This document shows positions 1 to 13,910 of a stretch of 64,000 bases of DNA, piece by piece. Position numbers and translations under genes: made by a program. The DNA comes from Liolophura sinensis (taxonomy: Eukaryota; Mollusca; Polyplacophora; Chitonida; Chitonidae). The notes beneath the pieces were generated by a model that searched no databases, was not told the origin of the DNA, and saw only the letters and a list, made by a program, of their open reading frames with translations. Numbering within the stretch: position 1 is the first letter of the stretch; each line of letters opens with the position of its first letter. The stretch lies in assembly GCF_032854445.1 (NCBI RefSeq), contig NC_088300.1, positions 73,649,005 to 73,713,004 of the forward strand, in the 5' to 3' direction.

Positions 1-3000
1 CCAAGCATAGGTGAGATATTTGTCGTAAGTCTTGGATCTTTCGTCAGATGACTACTGATCGGGTTTAACACAAGCTCAACACACAATTATAGTTTTGCGG
101 TATAACCGACAGTGTGTAGGGCCTTCAGTCTTGTTGTAGTATTTGAGTCATACAGTTTGTCCGTGTTTGAAATACACGCTTACAGGTAAAGCTGACATTG
201 GACGTGACTTTTTCTTCTCTTGCCGCTAAAGACGATGTGTTTTGATGTTTGAGAACTGTCTTGGCAAGGTTAGTCTGTCTGTGCAAGGCTCTGTGGTAAA
301 CTATATGGTACTACCCCAGCCACAAATAAGCTCACCGTTTGTCACATTTGCAATCAAGTTAACAACTATTGTACTTTGTAATGTGACGCACTCAATATAT
401 ATACATAAATATTCTCAGTACCAGCGAAACAGGCGGCTAAGCGCATATGTAGCGATATAGGTAAATAGATATGATTATTAGCAAGGGTCAAGGTTCGCTC
501 GAGTTCAATAATTTATTAGTTCACAATCTCACGTGTTCATAAAAGAGCAAAAATACCTTGCAGTGCCTTCATGTCAGACACCTATGAGAAATCGTGCCAT
601 TTTTATTTTCTTTTTTTAGGTTTATTTACTGTATATAACAGTTGTGACAAAGCTGACGTATGTACCCTGTGCACAGTTGTAACACTGTCATCTGAAACGC
701 TGTAGACCTATACAGGCTGCAGCACGTCACGCCATGTTATAATTTATTACCAGCATGCAGTTGACCTATATGTAAACTCTTCCCTTATGCCGTTGCTCTT
801 TGTGTTTTATGTGACATATTTACAGCTAAATATTCACCAGCAAATGTCAAACGTTCAGTAGATTGTCTGCACCATTAGATGGCACCACGCAAAACAAGCA
901 GCAAACTGGCCTAAAACATGTACGTTGCATCAGAGTAATGCAAGGCCAATATACTGACAACCACTACAAATCTGTCAACCACTGAGTATTCAACACACTG
1001 TGGACACTCATCTCAGGCATGCTTCCGCCTCATGTGTATGTTTTAACAAGATTACCATGGTGAAAACAAGACTGGGATAGGTAGGGAGTACACTGACTGA
1101 GCTCCTTCATTTGGGTGGAGACGGCTTTACCAAAGCAGGGTTCGAACTCACAACAAGCATATCGGAGTTCGCAACTTGGAGGACCAGTGTATTTATCCAG
1201 GACAAAATTACGAACGATTTATATGAGCTTAGTTCCAATACTCTGAAGAGACCGGATTCCACCCTTCCGGTCTGGCATTATAAGGAAGTCGTACGACTCC
1301 AGAATTGGATTGTTTTTTCCTACTCTCTATCTCATTAACCTCCATGCCAGTTCCCGGGTGAACACGTCCAAAAGTCAACAACTTTTAAGTATATAGTCTC
1401 CCTGATCGGATCAGGGTAGCTTAGAAGCTGGTCATAGACTTCAGCTATTCCGTTGAGTTCGGCTGATGCTGGATTTAAATGACTATTATTTATTTATTTA
1501 ATTATTTATTAGATAATTATTCATTTCTCCAAACAAACCACTTTTTGACGATAGATTGTGGTCTTGTAGTCGTAAGGACAGGCAAAGGGTCTTCACTAAC
1601 CGATGGATCTAATGGTTTTTGTCAGAACATCCTAAAACAGGATCACTCCTAATCGATTACTTGAAACATTACACATGACCACCATATAGGATATCCATAT
1701 AGGAGCTGCTTTGGTCACGTCATATGCTTTAAAACATTGAAGTTCGTGTTTTATCATGTTATATTTTAATTAAAAGTTTTTTTTAAAAGAATAAAGTTTT
1801 TCCTGAATATTTGGGGCATTCAGATGAAGGGAATCTATTTGTATTACTTACGGTCGTGATCGCTACCTACAGCAAATATTGTGGAGAATCTCTCACACTA
1901 AAACAACATTCAGCACAAACCAACAGAGAACTATGATAGTATATGAAGCAGGAAAGTATTACATTGTCGTGGTAAGCAGAAATAGCCAACATTTTCAACG
2001 ATGGTGCGAAGACTCAAGGTATGCTCTTCGAGCGTTCAACACGACGTGGTCTCTCCAGATCGTGTACCATACTGGTTGACAAATTACTGTTTATCCGAAA
2101 TGTTTATCTTAGTTGCGTTTTAGTTCAACTTGTCGATTTTAATCAACACAATGCAGATACTGTCTTTATCACCTTGTTAAGCAAAATTAGACACAATGGT
2201 AAAGCAGAGAGCCATTCCCGAAACTCTGTGCACATTTAACCAAGAGATTTATTCTCATTATAAACTTTAAGAAACTTAGAAGGAGCATCCTACAAAATAA
2301 ACACCTCTCAAAACAGGATCTTAGAAAGAAGCGAGATGTGTCACGCAAATATCATATACCGGATCCCTTCAATACAGTTCAATGCAAATAATTAAAATTA
2401 ATCCTTAATTAATACAAAACTGAAACCATTTATATTCCACAAAAAAGTCGTGACATGAACCGTATGTCGTCTTTGTACAGATAAGTAAAATGTAGTGTCT
2501 GCAATCCAGTATACATGTATATATAAATAAATATTGCCTTGACCCTATTTTGAACTGTTTATTTAAAAGATACGACTAAATCAGGCATCGGTAGGCGCAT
2601 AGTTTTGTACAAAGATAGAATTGCATAAATTTATCTCTTTCTCAATAATATTTCGTCGACGGTATTACATGAAGGGTGGGACCCTGTTTGATCTAAGTGT
2701 CTAAGAGTCAAAGTGTGAGCACTCGCACGTCCATTCACTTGATGACGAACGCCACTTTTACTGCCAGCAGTCATGTCCACCCAGGAAATGTCCACGTAAA
2801 GAACTCAAGGATTTGTCATTGCTACAATCGAAGTAGTCCTAATAAATTTTAGGTAAGCGTATTATGTTGCTATATCTTGGTTGTATTTTGGCATTGGTTG
2901 TATGATGTGAAGTGTGGACTAGTCGGGTTCCGGACTGTAGGCGTCAAATGCTGCGATACGCCACCTGTGTCAGTCTTCACCTGTCCGCCTCCAGACAGGC

Positions 3001-3212
3001 TTCATTTTACGTCATTTTGTAAGTGTTTACACCGTCTTATCTTTGCAGAGTATAATGTATGAAGACTTTGTCGAGATAATGTTTTGATACTAACTGTAAC
3101 ATAAACGTTATTCCCAAAAAACACCTGTGACAACTTGCGCGAAACTTATAGAATAGTGTAATCTACTAGGTGTACTTTGCGAGGTAGATTTGCAAGTTGG
3201 GAGGGGGAACAA
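1..3212. other. Noncoding, no gene recognised
   Basis: Open frames are all under 80 codons and none resembles a protein. A TTTA-rich tract lies at 1487-1530 and a B-box-like GAGTTCGAACCC occurs on the - strand near 1129-1140. Nothing else was seen. Confidence 0.7.
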
Positions 3213-3266
3213 AAGGTTAAGTTGCTCGCTTGGTCATACGAGATGTGGGCTCAACCCCATTCTCGT
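3213..3266 (+). mobile_element. Possible tRNA-derived SINE head (relic)
   Basis: GGTTAAGTTGCTCGCTTGG followed by GTGGGCTCAACCCCATTC resembles the tRNA-like head of molluscan SINEs (GTGGTTAAGGCGCTCGCTTG ... GGGTTCGATCCC). The B-box equivalent differs at several positions. It lies about 680 bases before the SINE 3' fragment at 3942 and in the same orientation, but the two need not be one insertion. Confidence 0.35.
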
Positions 3267-3941
3267 ATAGGCAATTCACAAGGTTCTCTTGCTTCCCTTG
3301 CCCCTCGACGCCAATCAGCAGCCGACAGTGCTCTCTTGCGCTGTATTACGTAAAGTTGGTTCTAAACCGTTCGTTCTATAAGAATATGACGCATATCACA
3401 CCTGGGAAGGTTCACCAGAAGCTTGTTTAAGGTGGCTGGTTTACTCCGAGCAGTCTGGTTTCACCCGCAAAATCTGTCGCCATCTTGAACCGCACTCAGA
3501 AATGCTTGAGGGTGGCGTTAGATAACGATCAAAAACGAATTATGAGAGGTACGCTACGATGATCCAGGAGGTGTCGTTGTGTGTCATTTTGAATGACATT
3601 TCTGTTATTAATTTCTCTATAAATTGTATAGCAAGCTACAGTTTCCTGTAATAATACTGTAAGTCTACCTTCATACACATTCGCATAACATGTATAGTAA
3701 AATATTAAACGTCGATAAGTCAAATGCATTAAGAGTAAGGTTAGCTCTTATAACATGTATTTGAGAGTTTCGATATTTACCTACTTCGTATAATTGTATT
3801 AACAGGTATAATATTACAGATTGTGGATTGGAAATGGCGTGCTAAATTGAACAAGTAAAATATAGGTAAAGGCCAGTGTTATAACATGCAATACGCGAGC
3901 GTCAACCCCCAATACTCGTATACAACTCGTAAATCAGGTGC

Positions 3942-4013
3942 CGATGGTCATGGGTCTAACCTACGCTCTGGCCAGTTTCCTCCCACCATAATGTTGGCTG
4001 CCATCGAATAAGT
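3942..4013 (+). mobile_element. Fragment of the same SINE family (core and 3' part)
   Basis: The stretch contains GATGGTCATGGG, then GCTCTGGCCAGTTTCCTCCC and ACCATAATGTTGGCTGCC, ending ATCGAATAAGT. It matches the core and 3' region of the SINE at 21408-21675 with scattered substitutions and small gaps. Neither the tRNA head nor the A-rich tail is recognisable, so this is an old, truncated copy. Confidence 0.75.
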
Positions 4014-7000
4014 AACCACAATGTTGGCCTTCATAATTCCAAGACAACAACATGGAGAGTAAAACTAAAATAGCGACGGCAGTATGATAGGTAGCAAATG
4101 CCCACACGTAACCGCACTAACAGGGCCACTTGTCAGCCTGTCTCAGTTTTATTGTAACTGTTCATGTTCATGAAAAAAGGAAAGATTTCTCTTTTGAAGC
4201 TGTAAATTATCTGTATTTGGATTGTAATATACCAAAATGGATGCATTTGGCCGATATATATGTCGCTGCTTTTAGCATTTGCTAGATTCTGTGTAAAATG
4301 TGAAGATTTTAATCTAAGCCACATGCTCTTGATTAATAGTTTGTCAGACGCCTTCTTTCTAAGTTTCTGAAATTCTACATTTACAAACCTTTTATGGGCA
4401 GATGTGAACAGAGGCCTCGGGATCTCTGGTGATCTATGCCATAGTGGTATCTGACTCCGATTAACTCTGAACTGAAATAGACAACCATGTTAAGTACACC
4501 AACATGATGCTTGTATGAACAGTCGCAATCTAAGCACCACTGAAATACTTATATTTGTGTTCTACCAGGAAATTAACTACGGACTACAAGTTTTAAATTT
4601 AAACTGGATGTATGCCTAGAATATTGACTGTCTGCCCTGTATCATTGAACGCTGATGACTGCTTCTGCCTCACATGTCACAAGTATATATCATTCCTTAC
4701 ATATTTCTTTGGGAAATGGTGTTTTGAGTTGTTTTGGAATTTAGTTTAGTCCCTGAATTAGATCCAGATGAAATACTAATGTATGCAGGTGTCTCAGTCC
4801 CACTTTATCTGCAACTGTTCATAAAAGCGCCATGCTGATGCCTATACATGGAAGCCTATACATGCCCTAGTGCAGGGTTCAGCGGAAATAGGTACGGCTA
4901 TTATGCAGATTACCAAAGATCCAGAACACTCATGTCCAGATTTGATACTGACCTGCGGTTTATATAATTGTATAAACAAATATACTATTACAAATGTTGG
5001 CTATGAGATGGGGCGACTTCTTCGAGTTTCTTCCCGACCTTACCCTGGCCTGTCAGAAGCACAAAATGTATGGATGTATGCTCATGTACTCATGGCATGA
5101 TTGATTTCTCTGTAGCCGCATGGCGAGCAGTTGAAATTACCTGTAAAAGGGTTTAGCTGTGGCATGTGTTTGAAGTTCTGTAGCGCCTTGTTTTGGGGTG
5201 AGCTGGAGGAGGCAGGGAGAGAGGTAAGGGACAAAAACATAAGCCAGGTTTGTTTCCAGACGAGGCCTTCCTGGGTCGTTTTGGGCCAGACACATACAAA
5301 CCAGACGAAGTCGTAAGTCTCACTAATTACTCCGACAGATCAAAGCAACCGCTTTACCCACCTATTTTAATTGAAGACAACTTGGTTACACTGAGGTAGA
5401 AGAAATGTAATTATTGCGCGAGACGGGGATTCGTACATTTTAAAGATGAGCTGTAGGCTTCTTTGAAACCATATTTTTCTCTGTCTTAAAATATCCACCT
5501 GTTGTTAAATATAGACAGTGGATGTCTGGTGTGAGTTGAAACCATTCCAAACGCCGAACCCGACACTGGGGTTATCAGGGGCTACTTGCCGGCTTGTCAT
5601 ATTTAATGTTGTATCAGTTAATGCCATGTGATGTACCAAACAACACAGCTCTTTATCCACTAATCACCCACTTGATGTAATCCGTTAAGCACGTCGAAAT
5701 GAAACAAACAGCAGCCGCTGTGCTTGTTCTTTGGGTGGAGCTTACAATCGCTTGTGAAAAAAACATGTTGTCTCAAGTTGTCTCATAACTAAGGGGAGAT
5801 GCTTATTCCATCGTACTAATGACTAATATATTAAACGAGTAAAGACTGAACGTAAAGACATAGATATTTACTATTCCAGGTTTGTTACACTTGCATTCTA
5901 AGGATGGCTTCTTTTTGTAGTATTTTAAAGTATCCCAGTTACGTGCATAAACGCCATGGTTTACCCATCGCGATTCAGGTATCATACACGACAGAGTTAG
6001 TGCTTGAGAAAAATGGCCATATTAATTCTCGTGCTATTTATTTATTTATTTTTGTATTATATATTTATTTATTTATTTTAAAGAAGTGAACTCTGTCGTC
6101 TCACTTGGACCATTCCCACAGATTAAACACTGACGACTAAAGACGGCACGGTATAAGCTTCCTTTATGACGTATGCATTGATAATGATATCTACTGAGTT
6201 TGTTATTCTTACCGTGTAGCTAGTAATTGGTGGAGTATTTGTATTGTAAATCGCCTATAGGTCGTCATGGATCTTGTGAGTGAGAGACGCATTCTTCACA
6301 TAGACTGACGTATGTATAGCAGGGCCAACCAACCTAGTGACATTTATCACTGTTATATACCTCTACAGGGTAGCCATGGTCGTGCTGCTCTTGTTCTAGC
6401 CTGTAGGTTACTCCTTCTGGGAGCTGGACTTCATTGTGGCCCACTATCATCCATTGCTAAGTCATAGTCATTACATTTGGTAACTAATTGTGAGCGCTGG
6501 CTCAGCCAATCTGCTGGGCTTTTATATTAAATGCAGGTATCAGTATTGAAGTTCCTCCCATCTGACCTTCAACAGATCTGCACAATTACCACTTGTTGTG
6601 GCTTAGCTCTACAAGCTTTAGTCCCACCAACAGCGGCTTGAAATGGGTCGCTTAGTGCATAGGGAATGAAACGTTGACTAGGGGATTTTAGTACTGCTAA
6701 GTGCCCCGACTTGGCTTTTTAACAGCCCTCACAAATCTCGCCTGGCAGAGATATTTTCAGAAGGTTTGTGAAGTTTCACTGAAATGAGGAAGGCCAGCAC
6801 GTCTTGAATGTTCTACAAGTTAAGTAGGAAGGCAGCAGGGAGACGTGCAACTCTGAACAAACAACTGGCGAACACAAACTACTTTTTCTGAGCAAATTTA
6901 ACTGATAAAAATGGTTTTGATATCCAAAACAATATGCAATATAAAGTTAAATCCCTTAGCAACTTTTGTCAAGAGAATAAAATTTTCTAACCGTTAACGG

Positions 7001-10000
7001 ATGTTTATTAGTTGTTTTCGGTATTTTGGATTTGTGCTGCAGCATAATGCTCCAATTTGCATTAAATTCAGAAATCTATAGACAAGGTATTAATCATACA
7101 GCTGTCGTATAAAAGCTTAAACTTTTGCTTCTAATAACATGCTACATGGTCCTTTCCAGTTCGGATCCATTTGCCTGGGACGTATAAGTCGTGATTTTGC
7201 TGTTTATAGTTGATATAAACAATAACTACCAGTTCTGGAATTCTCGAAGAACGCGCTACAACATATGACTGAAAAAAGTTTCCTCAATCATTTTCACCAG
7301 ATCAGCCGGACAGAAATATATACTGAATGCTAATTAACTGCCAGAAACAGTTGGTATAGATAAAGAGAAACAGTCAAAACTGAAGACGCTTGGTCAGTGA
7401 TAAAAGTAAACATCCATCGGATCGCAACATTCCATGTCCACTTAAACTGTATATTAAAATATCTTCATCTATTCTTAAATCTTTTATTAAAATTAAACAC
7501 ATTTAACAATTTGAATGGAAAGGTGAACTTAACGATATTTATACGTTTATCTTGTTGGATGACATGAAAAATACCTTTCCTGTCTAAAACTGTTTTTTGA
7601 GCTGGATCATATGATGCATATTGGATGAGATAATTTACCAGGAAATACATGTCAAACTTAAACAAAAAGCGCTATGAGCTGTGTCAGTATGGCCCAAAAA
7701 TATGGTGACTGATGACCATAACTTTATTTTTATGTAGTTCATCTATTCTAACGTTGATTGCATTTCATGAGATATTTGAAGTTTGATGTACTTTGTCCAG
7801 ATGTTCGAGGTTTTTTTTTTTTTTTGACCATCTTCCTGCCCGATCGCCACTCTTGACTGCGGTCAAGTCGTATGTGTAGCTAGGTTTTTCGTACGTTCAA
7901 ATTATTTATCAAGCTAAGCCTGTTGTTTGCCATAAGATCTGTGGGAGGACGGCGGGAAGGTGTCGTCCTCACAAGCGCTACTAAGTTGAGGAGATCGACC
8001 TTTTAACCCTGGACGGATCAGATATAGAGCCCTGTGACGGTCTCTGTCTCGGACATGAAGCAAATGTCGGGGGATGTTTGCTTTTCCATGTCTGGGACGG
8101 GCTAGTTGTGTGCTGACAGAGATCATCTGAACCAGGTTCAACAATGATCAGTGTGGAAGGCGGGAACTCACGGAGTGAAAAATGTACCTTTTCGTGTCCA
8201 ATATGTAGCAATATGTTTTCCTGGCTCGGTAGTATTAATTCATCAATCGATCAATTTTTATTTTATTTTTTTAACATAAATCAGTTTTAACCGCTAACTC
8301 ATTTATTCATTCATTGAATGAGCCGGTCAACCAGTCAGTCCTTCAGATAGTCATTCGATCATTTTGTAAAGTGAATAAAGTGAAATTGCCAGACAACGTC
8401 CATTATGTCAACAAATCACCTACATTGTATGTACTGTTAACACCGATGTTTAGAAACCATTCATAGATATATAATTAAATACCACCAATATCACCTTCCT
8501 CTAGTATGTACCTTAACACCTATTTAATGTATATTTTATCGTTTTATCTGCAAGGGTCCGAGTTAAGGTTATCTAGTATTTGTTTAAACATGTAATCTAT
8601 TGCTGATTATCGGGTAGTTATGCGGTCAGATAACAACGTCTAACAAACCTCTCTACCTGTTAATGGCTAACCTGATCTTAATACTGATCGTCAGGTAGTG
8701 GATCGAGATAGCGGTGACAGATTATCACCGAATTAGTATAGCCACAGGCCAGCAGACCAGTCTATGTGCTATCAGCTCCTCAACGACAGAGCCTCAATCA
8801 GTGTAGATGAAAGTCATCGTGTAACGGAGTATTTCGTATTGTTATAGTCGTATACTCTTATGTAACAAATACTTTCTGGCTGTATTTGTTTATATGGAGA
8901 AACTAAGCCCAGCTGAGAGATTCTCTTAATAGTCCAACCTATAAGGGTATTAAGATACGACATTATTTTTTGGCTTGCTAATAGTTATTCGTTTATAACT
9001 CTATGGAAGTGACAGTCACAACTTCTACAATAAACAAAATCTTTGTGGTGTAGGATTTTGCAGAACTTTGAGAATTGTTGCTTCGGAAGAAGATGATAGC
9101 TTATATGCACGTCTGTGAAACTGTCACAAAAGCTGTGATCTAGACGTCAGAACAATTTCATATACAATATACCGTTCACCAAGACGGACGTTCCAGGTCA
9201 TTTCTAAAATCTGCACTGCAGACTAAGCTACTACCTAATGCAGAAATGTTCGAGGTGACCATCTACATTTACCATACGGAATGAGAGGTAGACATGTCAC
9301 GGTTATGCACCCCTTGAGCCCGTTTCACGAAGCAGTCGTGACTTGACATAACGTCCAAGACAATAGTGAATATAATGGATAATACAAAAGACACCATCGA
9401 AGACGTAAGTTGCCATGCCAAAGCGCTTGATGCACCGTTGGCAGTTACCATGGTAGTTACGCACATATGTGACTTGCGCCTGGCGTATTGCGCATGACAA
9501 CATAGGCCTTGAGGGAATTTATGCGTCGAAACAGACATTCGTATACCAACCGCCAGGTCAAGACGACGTTTAACACGAACTACCAAAGAACTAGGAAAGT
9601 ATAAAAAGTATGAAAATAGGACTGAATCAGGCAAAAGGAAGCAACAAAAGTCAGTTTTTACTGATGTTGGACACCATTGATAATACACTTAATGTCACGT
9701 TGCGACATATTTGCTTACCACGGTTTCGTACGCGCAACGAAACAGGCTGTATTGTGAAACAGGCTCTTGATCAGTGACCACCATTATCTGTCTACGTTTT
9801 GTTAATTTTACATATCTACATTCGATAGCAACGAAATGATAAAAAAATGAACGCTCTCATATTTATACACATTTTAAGTGCCGGTATCAGCATGGAAGTT
9901 GCTATTAAAGTTGTGTATATTCGTCTTTAGATGCTGTAACTTTGGGAAACTGCTTCAACCAACACGCTGTCACCATTTTTAAAAACATAAAATAAAACTT

Positions 10001-13000
10001 GATGGGATACATCCTCTCATTGAAGTGTCCTTAAAAGTCGTGCATGAAAATAACCACGGTCCGATGTTTGTTAAGAGTCCGTTGGGTGGAGAAGAAGATG
10101 GCGAGCGGGATGCAGGTGACTTGAGTCATCGCCACTCACTCCCACTCTCTTCTTAAATCCTCTACAACCGTGAACTGAAAGTGCAGACCGGCTGTGCTCT
10201 CTGGAAAGCAGATAAGGAGCAAAGTATAGCCTCATATTAAAATACCTTCTTCTATTTATCGTGTATGTTCTCACAGCTCTTCAGTGTGTACTACTATGTC
10301 CATGTTCTGGTTGTGATGACGCATCTAAATAGTTCGGCGCCGAGGATACACGGACAGTTCATGGAAATAGCCTAGGGAGTTGAACAAACGTGTGTCCATA
10401 TCACAGCGTAGCGATGTGAGGTTTGAATGACGTGGTTGTTGTGCCGTGGGTGGCGTATTAACGTGGCTTTGTAGACCCTGATTTGTGTATCATCCCGTTT
10501 CTAAATATATGTATATGAAATTGGAGGGTTTTCGTGGCTATTTTAGAGTATGAAAACGTCCTTAAGCAGTCACCGGGCGCCGATTTAGTAGTTAGTTGTA
10601 CCCTTTGCATGGCGAATAAATACTCGAAGCATTTCTCGTAAAAGGGCACTTGTTTAATCACTAAGATGATGTCATAGTTACCTCTACAAATTGTGAATAC
10701 ATGGGGTTCAGTGTGTTTCGTTGTTGTGGGTCTAGTTGTTCGAGACTGTATTACCTAATACTGATATTAAATCACATTTTATATCTAAATTTTAGCCCAA
10801 CTCAGCAGCCAATGCAGTTCTTCAAAGTCAAAGTACAACAGCAGCAGTTTCAGTTTATACTGAATATACTGGTACACAATTTTTTAGGCTAACTGCAAAA
10901 TTGAAGACTTGGCTTATGGTGAAAACTAGTATTACGTCTTAAACCAGTTTTGAACAACCTGGTCCTGATGAAATAATTAAGATTCGATGAAATGGAGATG
11001 CGACAGTGTATAGGCCTATTTCGCATGTTTTGTATCGCACATTGTTTCGTTTACCTGATCATGTATAAGCTTGGCTATATTTGATCAAAGCAGCAAGGGC
11101 CTGTACACTACGAGGCTAGTCTTAGCTTTTTCCAGAATGGGGTTTCAGATGTAGGAAGAATAGCATTTTTGACAAATGTGCTGCCAAAGCATAAAGGAGG
11201 CCACTAGTGGATCTTTTCAAAGGACTATAGAGTGCAGGCTTAAGTGTTGCAATCAAGGTGAATGGCGGCGAGAGAAGTTTATCTGATGTTTTGAGTCTAT
11301 GTGTTTTAATTTATCAATCTCTCACACCGAACGATTTCACTGGTCATCCAATTCTTCCACCGTATCATTAAAGTCTGTGCTTATCTTTATAGGTCCATTT
11401 GTCATGGACAAAGATACCACCTACCATGTCTTATTAAGTTACTGTGAAGTGAAATACACACGTGATTTTCTCGTAAGTGACCCTCGCCAAGTAAACCCTA
11501 TGTTTGGTACTTTGGGTGGGCTTAGTTTTAATACGCCACTGATACTACAGTCACGTTGTGTTGAACCGCTGAATCATAATGATTTGTTTATGTGATTTAT
11601 GCACGACGTAGAGATTATTGCCATTTCTTCTCCAAATTTAGACCACTGCCTTTTCTAGTATTTACGTTAGACCTACTCAGTGCACTCAAGTAAGCGTTCT
11701 CTGCGTGGGGCAATAGTCGACCGTCAGACGGAAGAGCTTGTTGAGGCCCTAAAGTGGAAATGTAAATACAAGTGCTTAGCTTTGCTTGGGGCACCCATCT
11801 GGCTATTTCCATCACGGATGTCTATTTAGGGAACTATTGGTTGAACACCGGTCGATTAAATCGATCGTTTTACCGACTTATTTATCAACGTGCTCATGTA
11901 TAGAAATATCAGAGCATACGGTCAAAGATTCGATATATATTTATTAATTCAGAGTGATCTCCCTTCAATTGGACATTCCCGTTTATCCGATTTCGTATCG
12001 ATCGATTCTGTTTTGTCAGCAAAGGCAGCTGTAAGGCACGGTAAAATGTTCAAAGGGAGCTTCTAAAGGTAAAATGAAAAACATGGTACTTCTCAGGTGC
12101 ATACTTGACTTGATAACATAACACAGAGACAGGCATGTTTAATTATAAGTATAAATAAAGTTTTAGGCGTGAACTAACTTATTGATGACGGTTTCTATCA
12201 CGAAGACTAGTCCAAATATTCCGTGTCGATTTCGCATACTACCATGTGTTTGTTCAGCTCTGGTACCCAAGGAACCGAAGTCAAGGAAATGTAACCTCGA
12301 AGTTAGAAAAAAGGCGGGATTCATCTGAAGCATGAACAAAATCCACGACATACATTTTGGCAATAATGGGTGAGACACTAATGTCACATATATCGTAATT
12401 CTCTCTGTGAAGGTTTGTCAGCCCATTAGCCAACCACCACTTACATGTACCTATATTGAAGCAGGATAGGTTTATGTGAGAACTAATGTATTTCATAAAG
12501 ATTTGTGATGATAGTGTATGTACACAGAGTCGCCCGCTACATAACACAACAATAATCACTATATTATTATCATGTCGTACAAATCAATCTCCACAATGAC
12601 ACAAGCACTCTCGTTCTTTACCGTACAAGTATATATTTGGATTCAAATTTCAACAGCAAAATACTGGAGTCATCCGCAATCATAGTAAATCAGAAAGTAT
12701 ATCCACTATCAATTACAGAAATAGCCGGTCGCCTGTATAGAAGTAGATAAAGACTTCATTGTTTAACCTACATGAGGTTAATGGCCTGTTATACCTTCAT
12801 ATCCCGCACCTCGATTTGGTTTACACTCTATTTAGTCTCCCTTGATCTGAATGATGCTCAGGTTTAGTAGACTTACGACAGTGATTGCATAACTTTTTAA
12901 TCAATTTTAATAGTAGATTTCTTGCAGAAAATGCTCATGCCAACATGTCTGTGTGCCTGTTTTTTCTCTCTGTTATCCCGATAAAAGGGTGAAAACAATA

Positions 13001-13910
13001 AGAAAATTTGTATATTGTAGTTTTTGACTCGGTCTTAATAGATGGTCTGTTTTCGGTTTCTAGTGTCTAGTGGTAGAAGTGATAGATTTTATCTTGGATG
13101 TAAATAGATGTGAATGCGTTGTACAGGTCAAAGTTTGATTCTTTTTACCTTTGAGAGGCCGAACCTAAGCGAGAGGTTCCCGGTGTATAATCTAAAGCGA
13201 CGACAAACGGACATGCCTGAAAACCACTTGTCACGACCGGTAACTAGGGTTTTGATTGAATGATACCGAACAGCACCGGTACGACGCGCAGGTCAGAGGT
13301 CGCGGCGGCGCAGGCGTGAGAACCAAGGGATGGCTTCATTCATGGACCTCACCTGTTACGTGTAGGCTCACACCCGCCAAAAAAGCCCCTTTCACATCGG
13401 TTACGTCCTGCATTTCGTTGTTTGTTAAAGACGGTGGTAGGTCATGGTGTGTTATTGTGCAATGTATACACAAATTGATATAATATCCTCACGATATACC
13501 TTAAATTTACAATTGATTGCATATATTGGAAATTCCCATTCACCTCAGTCTCTCACTCTTGCCCAATACCAGACGAAACCACAAACCCTGTTCCGGATTT
13601 CCAGCTAACATCTTTATCTCCGACATCCTGTAGTGTATCTATTATAATGTAGATTATACTTCCTTCTCCAAAGACATGTTCAAACATGCAGCGACAAACA
13701 ACATTTCTGCGTGGCCATGCGGTTGAAATCGTTTATAACAATCGAATTATACTATAGACGTTTGTTGATGGTTTAGTCATTTGGTGGATGCTGCATTCTA
13801 TATAGCCAATAGAACATGTAAATCTTATTTAATGTTAGCGACGAATACGAATTTGAATAACCGTATAAAGAGACAAGTAAGCAGCCAGTAGTCGTGATTC
13901 ATTTTCTTTC
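4014..13910. other. Noncoding, no gene recognised
   Basis: The longest open frame (139 codons, - strand, 9269-9688) has no recognisable domain and overlaps a second - strand frame of similar quality. A poly-T run lies at about 7811-7826. No tandem array or mobile element was identified apart from the TTTA tract at 6036. Confidence 0.65.
6036..6081. repeat. (TTTA)n-rich tract
   Basis: Two runs of ATTTATTTATTT separated by TTTGTATTATAT. Similar tails end SINEs in the window, but no element body was found on either side. A weaker tract of the same kind lies at 1487-1530. Confidence 0.8.

Noticed and set aside
9269-9688. 139-codon - strand open frame
   Set aside because: No recognisable family or motif, and a second - strand frame overlaps it in another register.
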